This document shows, piece after piece, positions 1 through 11,400 of a DNA stretch of 64,000 bases; position 1 is the stretch's first letter; every line of letters starts with the position of its first letter. The stretch covers positions 8,668,989-8,732,988 of the forward strand of contig CAIIXF020000006.1 of NCBI GenBank assembly GCA_903813345.2, written 5' to 3'. The stretch is from Owenia fusiformis (lineage: Eukaryota > Annelida > Polychaeta > Sabellida > Oweniidae). Under the pieces are notes generated by a model. It was not told the DNA's origin, searched no databases, and saw nothing but the letters and a program-made list of their open reading frames with translations. The translations under genes were made by a program, and so were the position numbers.

Positions 1-3000
1 TATTGTGTAAATAAAACACTTGAAAACAATTTAGAAAAATACTTACTGTATGTTCTAATTGTTCTTTCACATTTTATTGACTGGTAGATAGGACCTGGGT
101 AAGAATTAAGATTTCTTTAGTATGCTGTCCCAAGTAGAACCGATGGGAAAACCAAGGATTAATGGAGAAGTATGTGGGCCACGCAGGTTCATCCTGTTAC
201 AGAGCCATGGACAGCATGTTCTTTTGAAAGACTGGAATTTCACATATTTGCGCCACGGAACCATTTTGTTTATTGTCCAAACTCCAAAACAGTTTCAATT
301 ATGAGTAAATACTAAATACCGTAAAGTTATTGACGAGGGAAGAAACTGTTAGGTTGACAACCCTCTGTCACCCATAGCGGGAAATCGTTTGGAAAATTGT
401 GGTTAGACGTCTTGATCGGGTATTACCGGCATTTCAACCGGTGGCATATGGGAGGAAATTCTGTACGACCTGTCCCCGAAAGTTACACTCCCCTTCGAAG
501 GTTTGGAAACCCTTTCCCGATCATCAAAACATGTTTTATACGATATTCGTGTTTGTTTTTTATTTTTCACAAACAATGAAAATTGGGCCTTTTCAGTAAG
601 ACTTGACTTTATTTTAACTTCCTCAAATTTTTTTTATTTTTTCTTACTCGCAAAATGTTGAGCTTTGATGACACAATATTGATAAACTTAGCTTGAAGAC
701 TCGCGAACTCAACTTTCGGCTATCGGCTACCGTCTACCGAATTAACCTATTTTTATGGTCAACTCATTTATTTGCATTCGCGAATACAAGCTTCGTGAAA
801 ATCTTCGTATTATCCAACGAATATGTTTATTGCCAAATACGCCAGGTTAAATCCATTAACATGTCCATGACATGCCGGGATTCACCTGTTAGGTCCGAAA
901 TGACCTTGCCAAGTACAGTGCATTGTGCAACATAAATGGTTTTGATAATCATGTTATATTTTCAACAGGATCTTATTCAATCATATATGACCATGGGCTC
1001 TATCAGAGGTGGTAGAGCCCATGATATGACTAATTCTCATTTTCACTCTGATGATCGCCTACTGAAACTACTGGCCACATTTCGTACAACCTTACTTATG
1101 CTTATGCCTCCATGTATTATGTATATAATTAGTATCATACCCTATTTATTCATTTATTCTTTTCTAAAATATTGTACTCTTCAGAATTGGAAAAAATAAA
1201 GATGTAAACAAACTAAGTCACTTTTAACCCTAACCCCAATCCTAACTTAACTTCGTACTACGACTGACCCTGCAGCTTTTGTTCCCCATTCATTTATTGG
1301 CATTGCATAAGAGCGGAATACAGAACTCATTCCCCCATCTCCACAACGGAAAAACGCTGACAACGGTAAAGTCAGATACTTCCGCTTTCCAAGCTCCATC
1401 CCCTGGCTATTGGACTGGATTGCTTACGGTTTTTACACATAGCTAGTGTGGCCATGCCATGATACCACGAAATAGGCCTTACTTTCTTCCGGGGTGTCAT
1501 TGCTAGAAAATCCTGTATCTGAATTTTACTGCAGTGTGCGACTGAATTATATACAAACATGACTTACTATCTTGTTAGCATTAATATTTGCCTTGGAATT
1601 CCTACAAAATATAAAATGTAATGAATAAATTTTTGCCATTATTTGGTATAAAATGTGAGGCGATCCACAGCGAATTTACTCGGAGTTTTAAACCAAATGA
1701 TTAATTTTCTTGGCCTCATGAGCTTTCACTTACCGAGCGGGTTGAGCAGCTGACAGACGTATACGTCTGTACAACAAGTTGCTACAGCATTCGGCACCAC
1801 GTGGATCACATTGCAGATTATAATAGGATACTTGGCCTCATATTCAGGACACTAAGGACTGGGGGACAATATTCACTGATTTGGTAGGTATATCTGGCTA
1901 TGAAACATCGTTAAATATAACATCTGTATGGATGAGTTTTGCGAGTCTATGCACAGGGTGCCTCAATTTTTGTCTGCGGCGTGAATTCTAAATGAGCTCA
2001 TTATGACCTCCGTGGGAATATCAATAGGAGCATGTACTGAAGAGAGATGCAGATTTTGTTTTTCCTGGTACAAATAAAAGACATGTGTGCCATTTAGCCT
2101 CGTGTGTATTAGGTTATCCAAATGAATCACTTAGTTGCTATAGTAACAAGTTCAGGTTGACAAATAAGGTCATCGGTTTAGGACTTTGTGCTTTAGATTG
2201 ATCGTACATATAATTTATTACAAAATTCGCCTGATTTATCTGATATATTTTGAAGGACCCACTACAAATCCATTTGTAATAATTGGAAAACGATTTTCGT
2301 GCGGCTAAGACAGCATATCAAAAACCAATCGGTAACCATGGAAACTGGTTCTGAATATTTCGGACAGTGCTAGCGATCATTCCCTCGTTGTAGTAAAACA
2401 TGTTTCTGATTAGAAAACAGGAATAGTAATTACAAATATAGGCTAGGCTCGTATATAGGAAAGATCGGTTTCTCATGTTTATGTGCTCTTAGGTTACGCT
2501 ACAAGGAGAGCAAGGAGATAATGGCACCGCTGTTTCTAATTTACTCCTTCCTGATGGACATGATACGGGAGTGGTTAGCTACAGAATCAATACTGATTAG
2601 AATGGGATAGGGGTGGGCTCGTTGTCAGCATCGATAAGACACATGCTAACCAATGGGAATTTTGGAATAATAGGGTAGACTAGGAAAATGGGAGGGGTGG
2701 CAGCAAGGTGAGAGGCATCTCCTTCGGGAGACGATGGGATACACATGAGTATTACACACATACTATAGTACTACTAACGTACTACACCAACAGACCTTTT
2801 TCACAAACCATGATACACGATTTCACCTAAAAATAATTTTATAGACTGTCTATGGTTGTACATTCTAACCCATTGGTGTTCTCTTAAAGTTACAAATACC
2901 CATTTAATTCGCCTACCCACGTTATATTTTCTATAATGGCAATGTCGTGTTAAATCCGTCTCTGTTTCACATTTCATTTGTATAGTTTTCATAGTTTAAT

Positions 3001-4464
3001 CAAAAGCATTATTCAGTAATAACAAATCATCGTTTGAATGATGGCTCAAATAAACTTGAAGTACGTGTTAAGACTTATAATTGGGTCCTCAAAAATGTCG
3101 ACATGTCCTTAATATATTTGAAGGACTAACAGAAATATGAAAAAATCTTCTTAAAAGATAACTCCATTAATGCATAGGGTACAGGTTTAGCTTATTAGAA
3201 GATTTTTTCATATTTTTGTTTGTTCCTCCTTTCGAGAGGTAAGTGTAAATTAGTCAACCTAATACACCCACACCTTGCGGCCCTTGTTAGTTGTATTTGT
3301 ATGAGGCGAGAAAAAATTAAAGAATCGTTTAGCAGACCTCTTAATTCTATTTCAGAACATGCTTATGTTAACAAGTTTACCAAACTTCAAAATATAAGAT
3401 CCATATGGCATTTAACCACTGTTCTTGCACATGTCGTGTATTTTAAGAGAAATATCTTTGCCATTGTACATTTGTATATGAGAAAAAGCAAAACAAATGC
3501 TAAACGTATAAATAAATACTCTCGCCTTGGCTGTGCTGAAGTAGAATGTTGTAGGAGTAAACAGGTAACGTTGCCGTTCCTTTTTTTAACATACGAGAAC
3601 ATTAGGCCAAGCAAAAAATTGTTTGCATTACTAAATTGCTAAGATATTTTGCCACCGGTTGCCATAGAGACAACATGATATATAAAATGTGTACATAAAA
3701 TGCATAAAACGCTGTGAGTAAACAGTAAGGCTACGACATTCACAAGCAATGGTGCGATACGATCGCGAGTGATCAATGGAATGCATGATGGTTAATATTT
3801 TAGGACGACATGAGAAAAAAACAGAATTAGAAATCATAAAATCGTGTTCCAATAAGGAATATCAACTAATTCATCCTCGGTTAGTCCCACATTTACCAAG
3901 AAAAAGAAACAAGACTAACAGGTCCATATAAAGTGATTTTAACAAGAATATTTTACGGACTTTACCCAGATCCAGCTTAAATTATATCAGGAAAATCACA
4001 GCAGTAATTTGTAAATTCGTTTAACAGGTATTTTTACATGGTTCTGTCTCGTAATATCTTTGGAATAAATGTGACCGATAGATTGTGATATGCCAGCAGT
4101 TTCCTTAATGCTAAATAAAATCTCACTGACGATCTTGGGATTTTATTAGCTGATTTCACAAAACGAAACTGGCAATTAGGAAGAAGGAAACGCATGACAA
4201 TTCCATGTAAATAATGAAAATATTGCCACCGAAGAACAGGGCAACAAAGACGAGTGGAGCCTTGCAAGATAAAGGCCTCAATTATTATTTTTTACACGAA
4301 GAAAACATTTCTAACAAAATGTTATGCTATTAGACGAGCCCTGAGAGTAAAAATGTTTCAACCTACTTCTTACAAAATATTATGCTATCTAGGGTCCACT
4401 CGTATTTAGCAAGAAATCTACTTTGGGCATCTAACACTTTATGTAATGAATTTATTTATTTTTC
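1..4464. other. no gene recognised
   Basis: I see no exon with flanking splice signals and a recognisable protein in this stretch. It is AT-rich. It holds a short hairpin at 992-1023 (11-bp arms around a 10-base loop) and a foldback at 3134-3214 with 18-bp perfect arms and a 45-base loop. Open frames such as 3220-3642 lack an ATG start, a domain or splice context. A pyrimidine-rich acceptor at 4453-4464 precedes the first EF-hand exon, so an upstream non-coding exon of that gene may lie here. Confidence 0.5.
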
Positions 4465-4536
4465 AGGTTCTAAACAGCAAAGCTACATAGCTTCCTCAGG
4501 ATTTATACAAACTACATAACTATACATTTTTCAATC

Positions 4537-4695
4537 ATGGATTTGAGCGCCATACAGTCAAATCCTATATTAAAGGCAAAATTCAGGAAAATATTTGACC
4601 TGTTTGACATGGACCACGATGGGGTGATAAATGTTGACGATTTGACTTCTATCTGTAAGAAAATGGGCTTTTCTGTCACTGATGGAAAAATAAAG
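4537..4695 (+). CDS. EF-hand gene, alternative first exon A
   Basis: Encodes 53 residues beginning MDLSAIQSNPILKAKFRKIF, with loop DMDHDGVINVDD. Ligand position 12 is Asp instead of the usual Glu, which in EF-hands generally lowers calcium affinity or favours magnesium. The exon ends KIK in phase 0 at a GTGATC donor. It can only join the shared exon at 6751, because exon B has its own start and no coding acceptor. An acceptor-like site (tttttcag at 4464) lies upstream of the ATG, so a leader exon is possible. Confidence 0.72.
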
Positions 4696-7585
4696 GTGAT
4701 CTTTCACTTAGCATCCATCTCCTGAGATCATATATATCAAGGACGTAGCCAGGGTCTTAAAATAGGCGAGGCAAATTTAAATAGGCGAGGCAAACTTAAA
4801 TGGGGAGGAAAAATGGAGTCAAAGTCAATGTACTATCATTATACTTCATTTTTACATTGTCTCCATTAATGGTTTTAATGTAAAATTTGGGGGAGACAGA
4901 TGCCTCGCCTTCCTCGTGTCCTGCTACGCCAATGGATACAGGGTGTTCCATAATTAATGAACTGGTTCTCTTATCCTTATTTTGCCTTGTTTCGACCTTC
5001 TCCCCCGATCCACTCTATATTTCCTGCCTGAATTTGACAAAAACATGAAGAGACAAGGGTGAGAATGACTTAATGCAAGACTATCTTAACATGCATAGAT
5101 TAGTCATTTAATGTTCATCTAATTACATATGTGAAGCCTCAAAATGTGTCTGATGTTGCCATGGTAAGCTTTTTGGGACACCCTGTACCAATTTCATACT
5201 GAAAGCCTTGATAGATCTAGGTTATATACTACCAGGTGTGTTTCAGAGTTTACTAGTTCGCCTGCTCGTTCCATCTGATTTTACAGTGTACTTATCCAAA
5301 CTAATCACTTGCCGTGTCGTTTGTGTAATAGTGTGCTGTGTAATTTTAAGTAAATCTGTAACATAACAGGCCTCGGGATACCAGAGGCCCCCTTAGATAC
5401 AATACAAAGTGTTTATACACATATTCCTAAGAGTTCAAATCAAAAGGTCAATGTCAATTTACCAATATCAGGGTCAAATATGGAAGTAACTCTGTTTGTG
5501 AGTGTTTTATTGCCAAATTGAGGTAATGAAGTCCATGAGATGTAAGATGGGTCAATCATCATGGGCCAATTAGAATATCATTGTCAAAGGTCGGAAGATC
5601 TATTATCAAATTTACAATAAAAACTCGTTCAGTACACGTACTTCAATACTGTTTTAGTGACACAAATGGGTCATCAAGGTTACATAAAAACCATACGTAT
5701 GACTTTATAATTTGCATCATAAGCATTAACAAAACCAATGTATCTTCAATTCTAGGCATCCAGGACGTGTGAAAACTTGTATCGTCCTGCATTAGATATT
5801 CAGATAATTTATTTTCAAGGAAACATAAAAATAATTCGGGTGCCCAATCCACCAGGGTGTACCATATAATTAAACTCAAACCAAACGCGAGCTAAAATGT
5901 TTTTTTAATCAGTAAGACCAATCAATGGTCTTACTATTAAACAGACTGATACAATGAATACTCTGGGTCTCATTAACATGATGTCAACTGTACATGTTAC
6001 TTATATACCCCATCAGTATACCATATTGAACTAATTATAGATAGTAAACTAAATTATCTAACACTGTGTGCTATTCATATTTTGCTTCAGGCATAACCAT
6101 TGATACAACACACTAAAGGATACTACTTACTGACCACGTTGGTTTATATAAAACACTAACAGCTGAACATTTCAAAAACTTAACAAAATGGCTGCAAATA
6201 TGTCTGAGGCGCAAATTGCTCGCTACAAGAAGATCTTTGACTTATTTGACGAGGATGGCAATGGAACAATCAGCTCGGCAGAGTTGGGTACAATGGCTCA
6301 GAAACTTGGATTCACAGTTGGTGATAACAGAATAAAAGTGAGCTTTACTGTTTTGTCATTAACAATTTTAGTTAACATGTGATATAAGATGTGAATTTGT
6401 TATTCAATATTAATTGTTTTAAGGAGTGATTGCTAAATATTTAAATACTAACTGATGTTTATATACTAAAGAGTTCTAACAACAAAGGTATGGCAACTAA
6501 ATTTTTTATGTAAACTTACTGTATTTCATAGTATGAGAATTACGTATATGTAAAATTCCACATTACACATGATAACCTAGATCTGTAGATAATGATAGTA
6601 TATGACTATAATTCATGGAATTACAACCACACATTCGTGTATGAGACACTATGACTCAGTTCATGGACATTTTCTCAAATTCAACCAACATTTCTCAAGA
6701 TTTTTTAAATTCCACATACAGTATATACATTCAGCATTGATTATTTTCAGGCCATTGTAAACCGTCTAGATCTGGATGAATCTGGTAATATCAGTTTTGA
6801 TGAGTTCCTGAAAGCAATGCCCGGACTTAAAGGTGGTGCTAAATCTCCCCCACAGACACCCGTCGTGGAAGTAGTTCAAGCTCCATCTGACAGGTGAGGC
6901 ATTATGTTTACCATGGTAACATCAACAACCATTTACAATAGCCTTATATTTCATGTATTTATTTTAGAAGGGTTCCATCTTTTGCAAAATTTGATTTTGA
7001 CAAAATTCATGGCTACAAAATTAAAAAATTCAATTTTGTAAAAGATGGGATCTCGATTGTACACAATAATATGATTCATTTTCGGTAAATATTTTTCTCA
7101 GAACCATCTTGGTTTTGTCAATAACAGTAACTTTTCAATATGAAGTCTGCTCTCATAGAATTATTGTTTTGACATACAGCTGCCTATATGTACATTTTTG
7201 AAAATTGCTTGAAACTTTAGGCTACCGATGGAAAACACATAAAACGCTATACAAACACTAGAAAGCTACATCAGATAAATACAATTCTAAATTCTAAATC
7301 AAAAATATTCCAAAAACATAACTTTCATCAGCATTTATATTTAGAAATATTTTATTCACAGTCTGTGTCAGAATGTTTCAAAAATACACCAAAACAGAGT
7401 AGGTCTCTCAGTAGGCCTGCCTCTTTATTCACAATTATTCAATTTTATTTTTCAGCAAACCCCAGGAGTCTGTGAGGAAAGCTAAAACTCCCAGTAAAGC
7501 CACGGAAGTGGATCTTAATGACTCCGGAGATGATGAGCCCAACTTCAATTATGGAGGCTCAGAGAGACCAAGTGTCTTAAATCAG
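4537..7585 (+). CDS. two-EF-hand calmodulin-like protein (3' end unresolved)
   Basis: Coding exons are 4537-4695 or 6188-6337 (alternative first exons), then 6751-6893 and 7456-7585. Each has consensus AG acceptors and GT donors and the frame is kept throughout. EF-hand 1 is in the first exon. EF-hand 2 (loop DLDESGNISFDE) starts the shared exon. Both have the D-x-D-x-[DNS] calcium ligand pattern. After hand 2 the chain becomes Pro-rich (SPPQTPVVEVV), then Lys-rich and acidic (LNDSGDDEPNFN), so it is not a classical four-hand calmodulin. It is probably a cytosolic calcium sensor; partners are unknown. The last mapped exon ends in a good donor (CAG/GTAAGG), so at least one more exon is expected before the convergent MLLE gene. 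A weak candidate is at 8048, giving QYDVNW then stop. If the donor is not used, a stop follows six codons later. Confidence 0.82.
4741..4930. mobile_element. MITE-like dispersed repeat, copy 1
   Basis: The ends are imperfect inverted repeats (GGACGTAGCCAGG against the complement of CTGCTACGCC). The inside carries a 'GGCGAGGCAAA' motif and its inverted form 'GCCTCGCC'. A second copy lies at about 8161-8335. It sits in the intron after EF-hand exon A. Confidence 0.65.
4939..5185. mobile_element. TA-flanked MITE (Tc1/mariner-like ends)
   Basis: Terminal inverted repeats CAGGGTGTTCC and GGGACACCCTG are flanked by TA on both sides, the target duplication of Tc1/mariner elements. No transposase remains in its 247 bp. 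It starts 8 bases after the preceding repeat. Confidence 0.7.
6145..6152 (+). promoter_or_regulatory. TATA-like box of exon B promoter
   Basis: TATATAAA lies 36 bases before the ATG of exon B. A start about 30 bases downstream would give a very short leader. This supports exon B having its own promoter. The motif is short and the region AT-rich, so the assignment is tentative. Confidence 0.4.
6188..6337 (+). CDS. EF-hand gene, alternative first exon B
   Basis: Encodes 50 residues beginning MAANMSEAQIARYKKIFDLF, with a fully canonical loop DEDGNGTISSAE including Glu at position 12. It ends RIK in phase 0 at GTGAGC, the same position in the domain as exon A. Exons A and B are therefore copies of one ancestral exon. 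A TATA-like box lies about 40 bases upstream of the ATG. Splicing goes to 6751. Confidence 0.85.
6971..7054. repeat. short foldback repeat
   Basis: A stretch containing CCATCTTTTGCAAAATTTGA is followed closely by its imperfect inverted complement (TTTTGTAAAAGATGG). It lies in the intron between shared exons 6751-6893 and 7456-7585. No function is implied. Confidence 0.5.
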
Positions 7586-8160
7586 GTAAGGACAAATATA
7601 TAAAAAATACAGGGGACCATTTCAAGAATGTTTCATAATTTCAAGTTTCTATGAATTCAACCATGATTAATTCAAATCTTTAAAATATTAAAGATAAAAC
7701 ACAATTTAATTTGAGAATTGAACAAGAATTCTCAATGCATTCAAACATCAAGAAACTGACCCCTGATTTCTAATAAATGATTGCCTCTGATAAATAGTGT
7801 AAAAATAAAAATGATGTAGCAGCAGGTGTCACCAATATTTAACAAGTTAGCGTAAAAAAGTAAACATGTTTATGATAATGTGTAACTCTATAATATATAG
7901 CCAATTAGGTTATACAAAGCCCTGCCCATATGTAACATTACATTTCTTTGATAAAATATAAAGAATTGTCACATTAAAATAAAATCACGAAGAGAATTGA
8001 ATCCTCAAAATGTAAAAGGTTACTTTTTTAAAAGTACATAATTACAGCAGTATGATGTAAATTGGTAAACAAATATGTTACACGACTAGATACTTTTAAA
8101 TGTGTGCCAATTAAGAACACTCAAGCAGTTGACAATAAGATTGTACCATGGTGGTCACAG

Positions 8161-8335
8161 AGGTGTAGCCAGAATCTGAATTTGCCTCGCCTATTTTAAA
8201 TAGATGGGGCAGAAATTGAGCGAAAAAGGCAGTATAATACTACCATTAAACTTCATTTTTACGGTTTCATCAGAAACAAATTTCTGCATTGATTTTTTCA
8301 AAATTTTGGCCTCGCCTGTCTCATGCTAATGTTAC
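8161..8335. mobile_element. MITE-like dispersed repeat, copy 2
   Basis: Shares with the 4741-4930 element the end motif GTAGCCAG, the inner GCCTCGCC motif and a 'TACTTCATTTTTAC'-like core. It lies between the convergent EF-hand and MLLE genes. The right end is less clear than the left. Confidence 0.55.
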
Positions 8336-8483
8336 AAGCATTAATTCTTGAGTTATAGCTTTAAATGTTGTGTTACCAACTAAATCATCCAGATATAACC
8401 AAAACACAAATTGTGATGAGGGAACTGCAATGTCAAGGCTGGCTGTATTAATCCTCCTTCATTATTGGCAAGTGTTTTTAGCA

Positions 8484-11400
8484 TCAGGATTTTGAATGGT
8501 CTAATATTTTATAAGCCTGGTCAACTTTAGCCATAAATTCTTGTTTATTCTGAAGAAGTTCTTGTAATGTCTTCGTGCCAAGGTCTAATAGCATACCTGG
8601 AATGTAGCAATGTAAATGTGAGAAAAAGAAAATGTAAAGGGCAATATTTGATGAACTACAAAATATATGACGGTTATTTCAAGGGAGATTTAGATATGGG
8701 GTATATCCTGAGAGAAATATTGATCAAGGGGCCTGGAGGGTATGAGGTAAGATATCATATTTCCCGAGGGATATACTCCATATCCAAAACTGAGCATCAC
8801 ATAACTAATTTATCCTATGACAAGGATTTGACTGATTTCGAAATCCCTTTTGCTTCAGAGATTTCTGTTTCTTTGCTAAATCCTCTCTACTTTTCGTAAG
8901 CCTTATATCCATGATGTCAGTGAGAATGTCATAGTTAAACATTTTTCTTCCTTGAATTTCTAAAGACAGTTACGCTATGTTGAATTATTTTGATGAAATT
9001 GACTTTTACTACACTGATCAAAAATGTTTTCCAAGGAATATTCCCAAGATATCAATTCTATATCCCGCTGTTATGTACCTGAAACCTCACTTGTCATGCA
9101 ATAAACACATATCCCTATAAATCAACAATGGGCACCAAACATAACTGTTAAATGATAAGAATGATTCAGAAAATCCCTAATACAATTCAAAAACCAGAAA
9201 TATGGAAAGGTCACAAAAGCTCGCCTATGGGTTCGAAGGCCGAAAACAAGAGAAAGAAATATGTTGTATTCCTGGCAAAATAATTGTTATTAATATTTTC
9301 ATAAGCTTGGCTGCGCTACTTAATATTGCACTTTAATAATAGTAGAAATAATCAGACAATGGATCAGAAGTGAGTAATTACTTGCAGGTTCAAACCAGGC
9401 AAATATTTTCGAGTGTATGAGTTTATTTGATATTAAAGTACAGAAACACACTCTTTAAGCCAAGAGCTTTTGAGAACAAGTTTAAAGTGTGCATTTTGAG
9501 AAGGATCTGATCTTAGAATAGTCATTTTCATCAATCAGTTTTGAAGTCAAGTGTCTTAGTCTTCTAAACTGAAATGCTTACCTGTAATTTGAGAAGCATC
9601 CTCCATCTTGGGATATTTCTCACTGACTCTATCAAACACAGCCTCTCCTAGCTCTTGTATGGTGACATCCTCTTCTTGAGGTGTACCAGTGTCCTGTTCA
9701 TAACCCAACTGTTTGAGATATTCAGTCTTAGCTTTCTGTATAGCATTCTCCAGGTCAGATTCAGAATTTAGTAGTAACTCTATAGATGGTCTGTCCAGTT
9801 CAAGAAGCATTCCTGCAAACAAATTGCTCAATATAAGGAATATTGACAGAACAATGAAAATCAAATTGCTCAATATAAGGAATATTGACAGAACGATGAA
9901 AATCAAATTGCTCAATATAAAGAATATTGACAGGACAATGAAAATCAAATTGCTCAATATAACAAATATTGACAGAACAATGAAAATCAAATTGCTCAAT
10001 ATTCTTTGACAGAACATTGAAAATCAAATTGCTCAATATAAAGAATATTGACAGAACAATGAAAATCAAATTGCTCAATATAAAGAATATTGACAGCACA
10101 ATTAAAGTCAAATTGCTCAATATAAGGAATACTGACAGAACAATGAAAATCAAATTGCTTTATATAAAGAATATTGACAGAACAATGAAAGTCAAATTGC
10201 TCAATATAACAAATATTGACAGAACAATGAAAATCAAATTGCTCAATATAAAGAATATTGACAGAACAATGAAAATCAAATTGCTCAATATAAAGAATAT
10301 TGACAGAACAATGAAAGTCAAATTGCTTAATATAAGGAATATTGACAGAACAATGAAAATCAAATTACTCAATATAAGGAATATTGACAGAACAATGAAA
10401 GTCAAATTGCTTAATATAAGGAATATTGACAGAACAATGAAAGTCAAATTGCTTAATATAAAGAATATTGACAGAACAATGAAAGTCAAATTGCTTAATA
10501 TAAGGAATATTGACAGAACAATGAAAGTCAAATTGCTTAATATAAAGAATATTGACAGAACAATGAAAGTCAAATTGCTTAATATAAGGAATATTGACAG
10601 AACAATGAAAGTCAAATTACTCAATATAAGGAATATTGACAGAACAATGAAATACTTGTTGATGAATAAGCAGAGATGACTTCATCATGTTGCAAATTAA
10701 CCATGATAAGACCTTTATTTACAATGTTTATCTAATAAAGCATAGTCTTGTATCAAGTCTCTGGAGCCATCTCTCTACCTACTTCATACAGACAGAAAGG
10801 TGGGGTGACACAATCTTGATGTAAGAGGAACAGAATCACTTAAATACAGCTTGATGAATAATAAATAAGCCCTGATGGATCTGTCAAGGTGCAAAGAAAC
10901 CATGATAAGCCTTATTTTTTACAATACAACTGGAATTTACAATGGTGACATGGCAACTATAAGATTAGTGTTGAATTAAACATGCTAACAGTACCTGTTA
11001 TTTGAGCACATAATTCACTTTCTATCTCAGCAACTAAAGGGAAGAGCCGTTCACCCAATTCCTCTTGGTCTTTCTCTAATGGTTTACATCTGGAAATGAA
11101 TACACTATTGGTCACAAAAAGTTAAATGGAGAGGACTACTATTTACAATGTGGATATCTCAAAGGGAGGTACCGGATTTTCTCGCATATAAGCCCTGGGC
11201 GTATAACTGAAACAAGGGGTAATTTCGTCTGTTATTTTACCTCTTATTTTTCGCCCATGGGCGTATAATGGTACTACTTTTGATTTTTGGCCCAGTGGGC
11301 GTAAAGGTGAGAAGAGCTGATGAATACAATGGTTCCTCAAAGACTACCGTACCTACTGTTGTAGTCCTACCACATGTTTTGTAAGAATTATAAAGGAAAT

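Noticed and set aside
3220-3642. 140-codon plus-strand frame
   Set aside because: No ATG start, no domain, and an overlapping open frame on the other strand in AT-rich DNA.
3657-3673. X-box (RFX) match GTTGCCATAGAGAC upstream of the EF-hand gene
   Set aside because: The degenerate consensus is expected about once per 1-2 kb, so a single match carries no weight.
6906-6922. Palindrome TTACCATGGTAA as a regulatory site
   Set aside because: Similar motifs are scattered through the window (for example at 29297), with no positional pattern.
8567-8899. 110-codon plus-strand frame
   Set aside because: It overlaps the last MLLE exon on the opposite strand and has no recognisable features.
10017-10679. 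220-codon plus-strand frame of MKIKLLNI repeats
   Set aside because: It is only a translation of the 42-bp intronic minisatellite, and the opposite strand is open as well.
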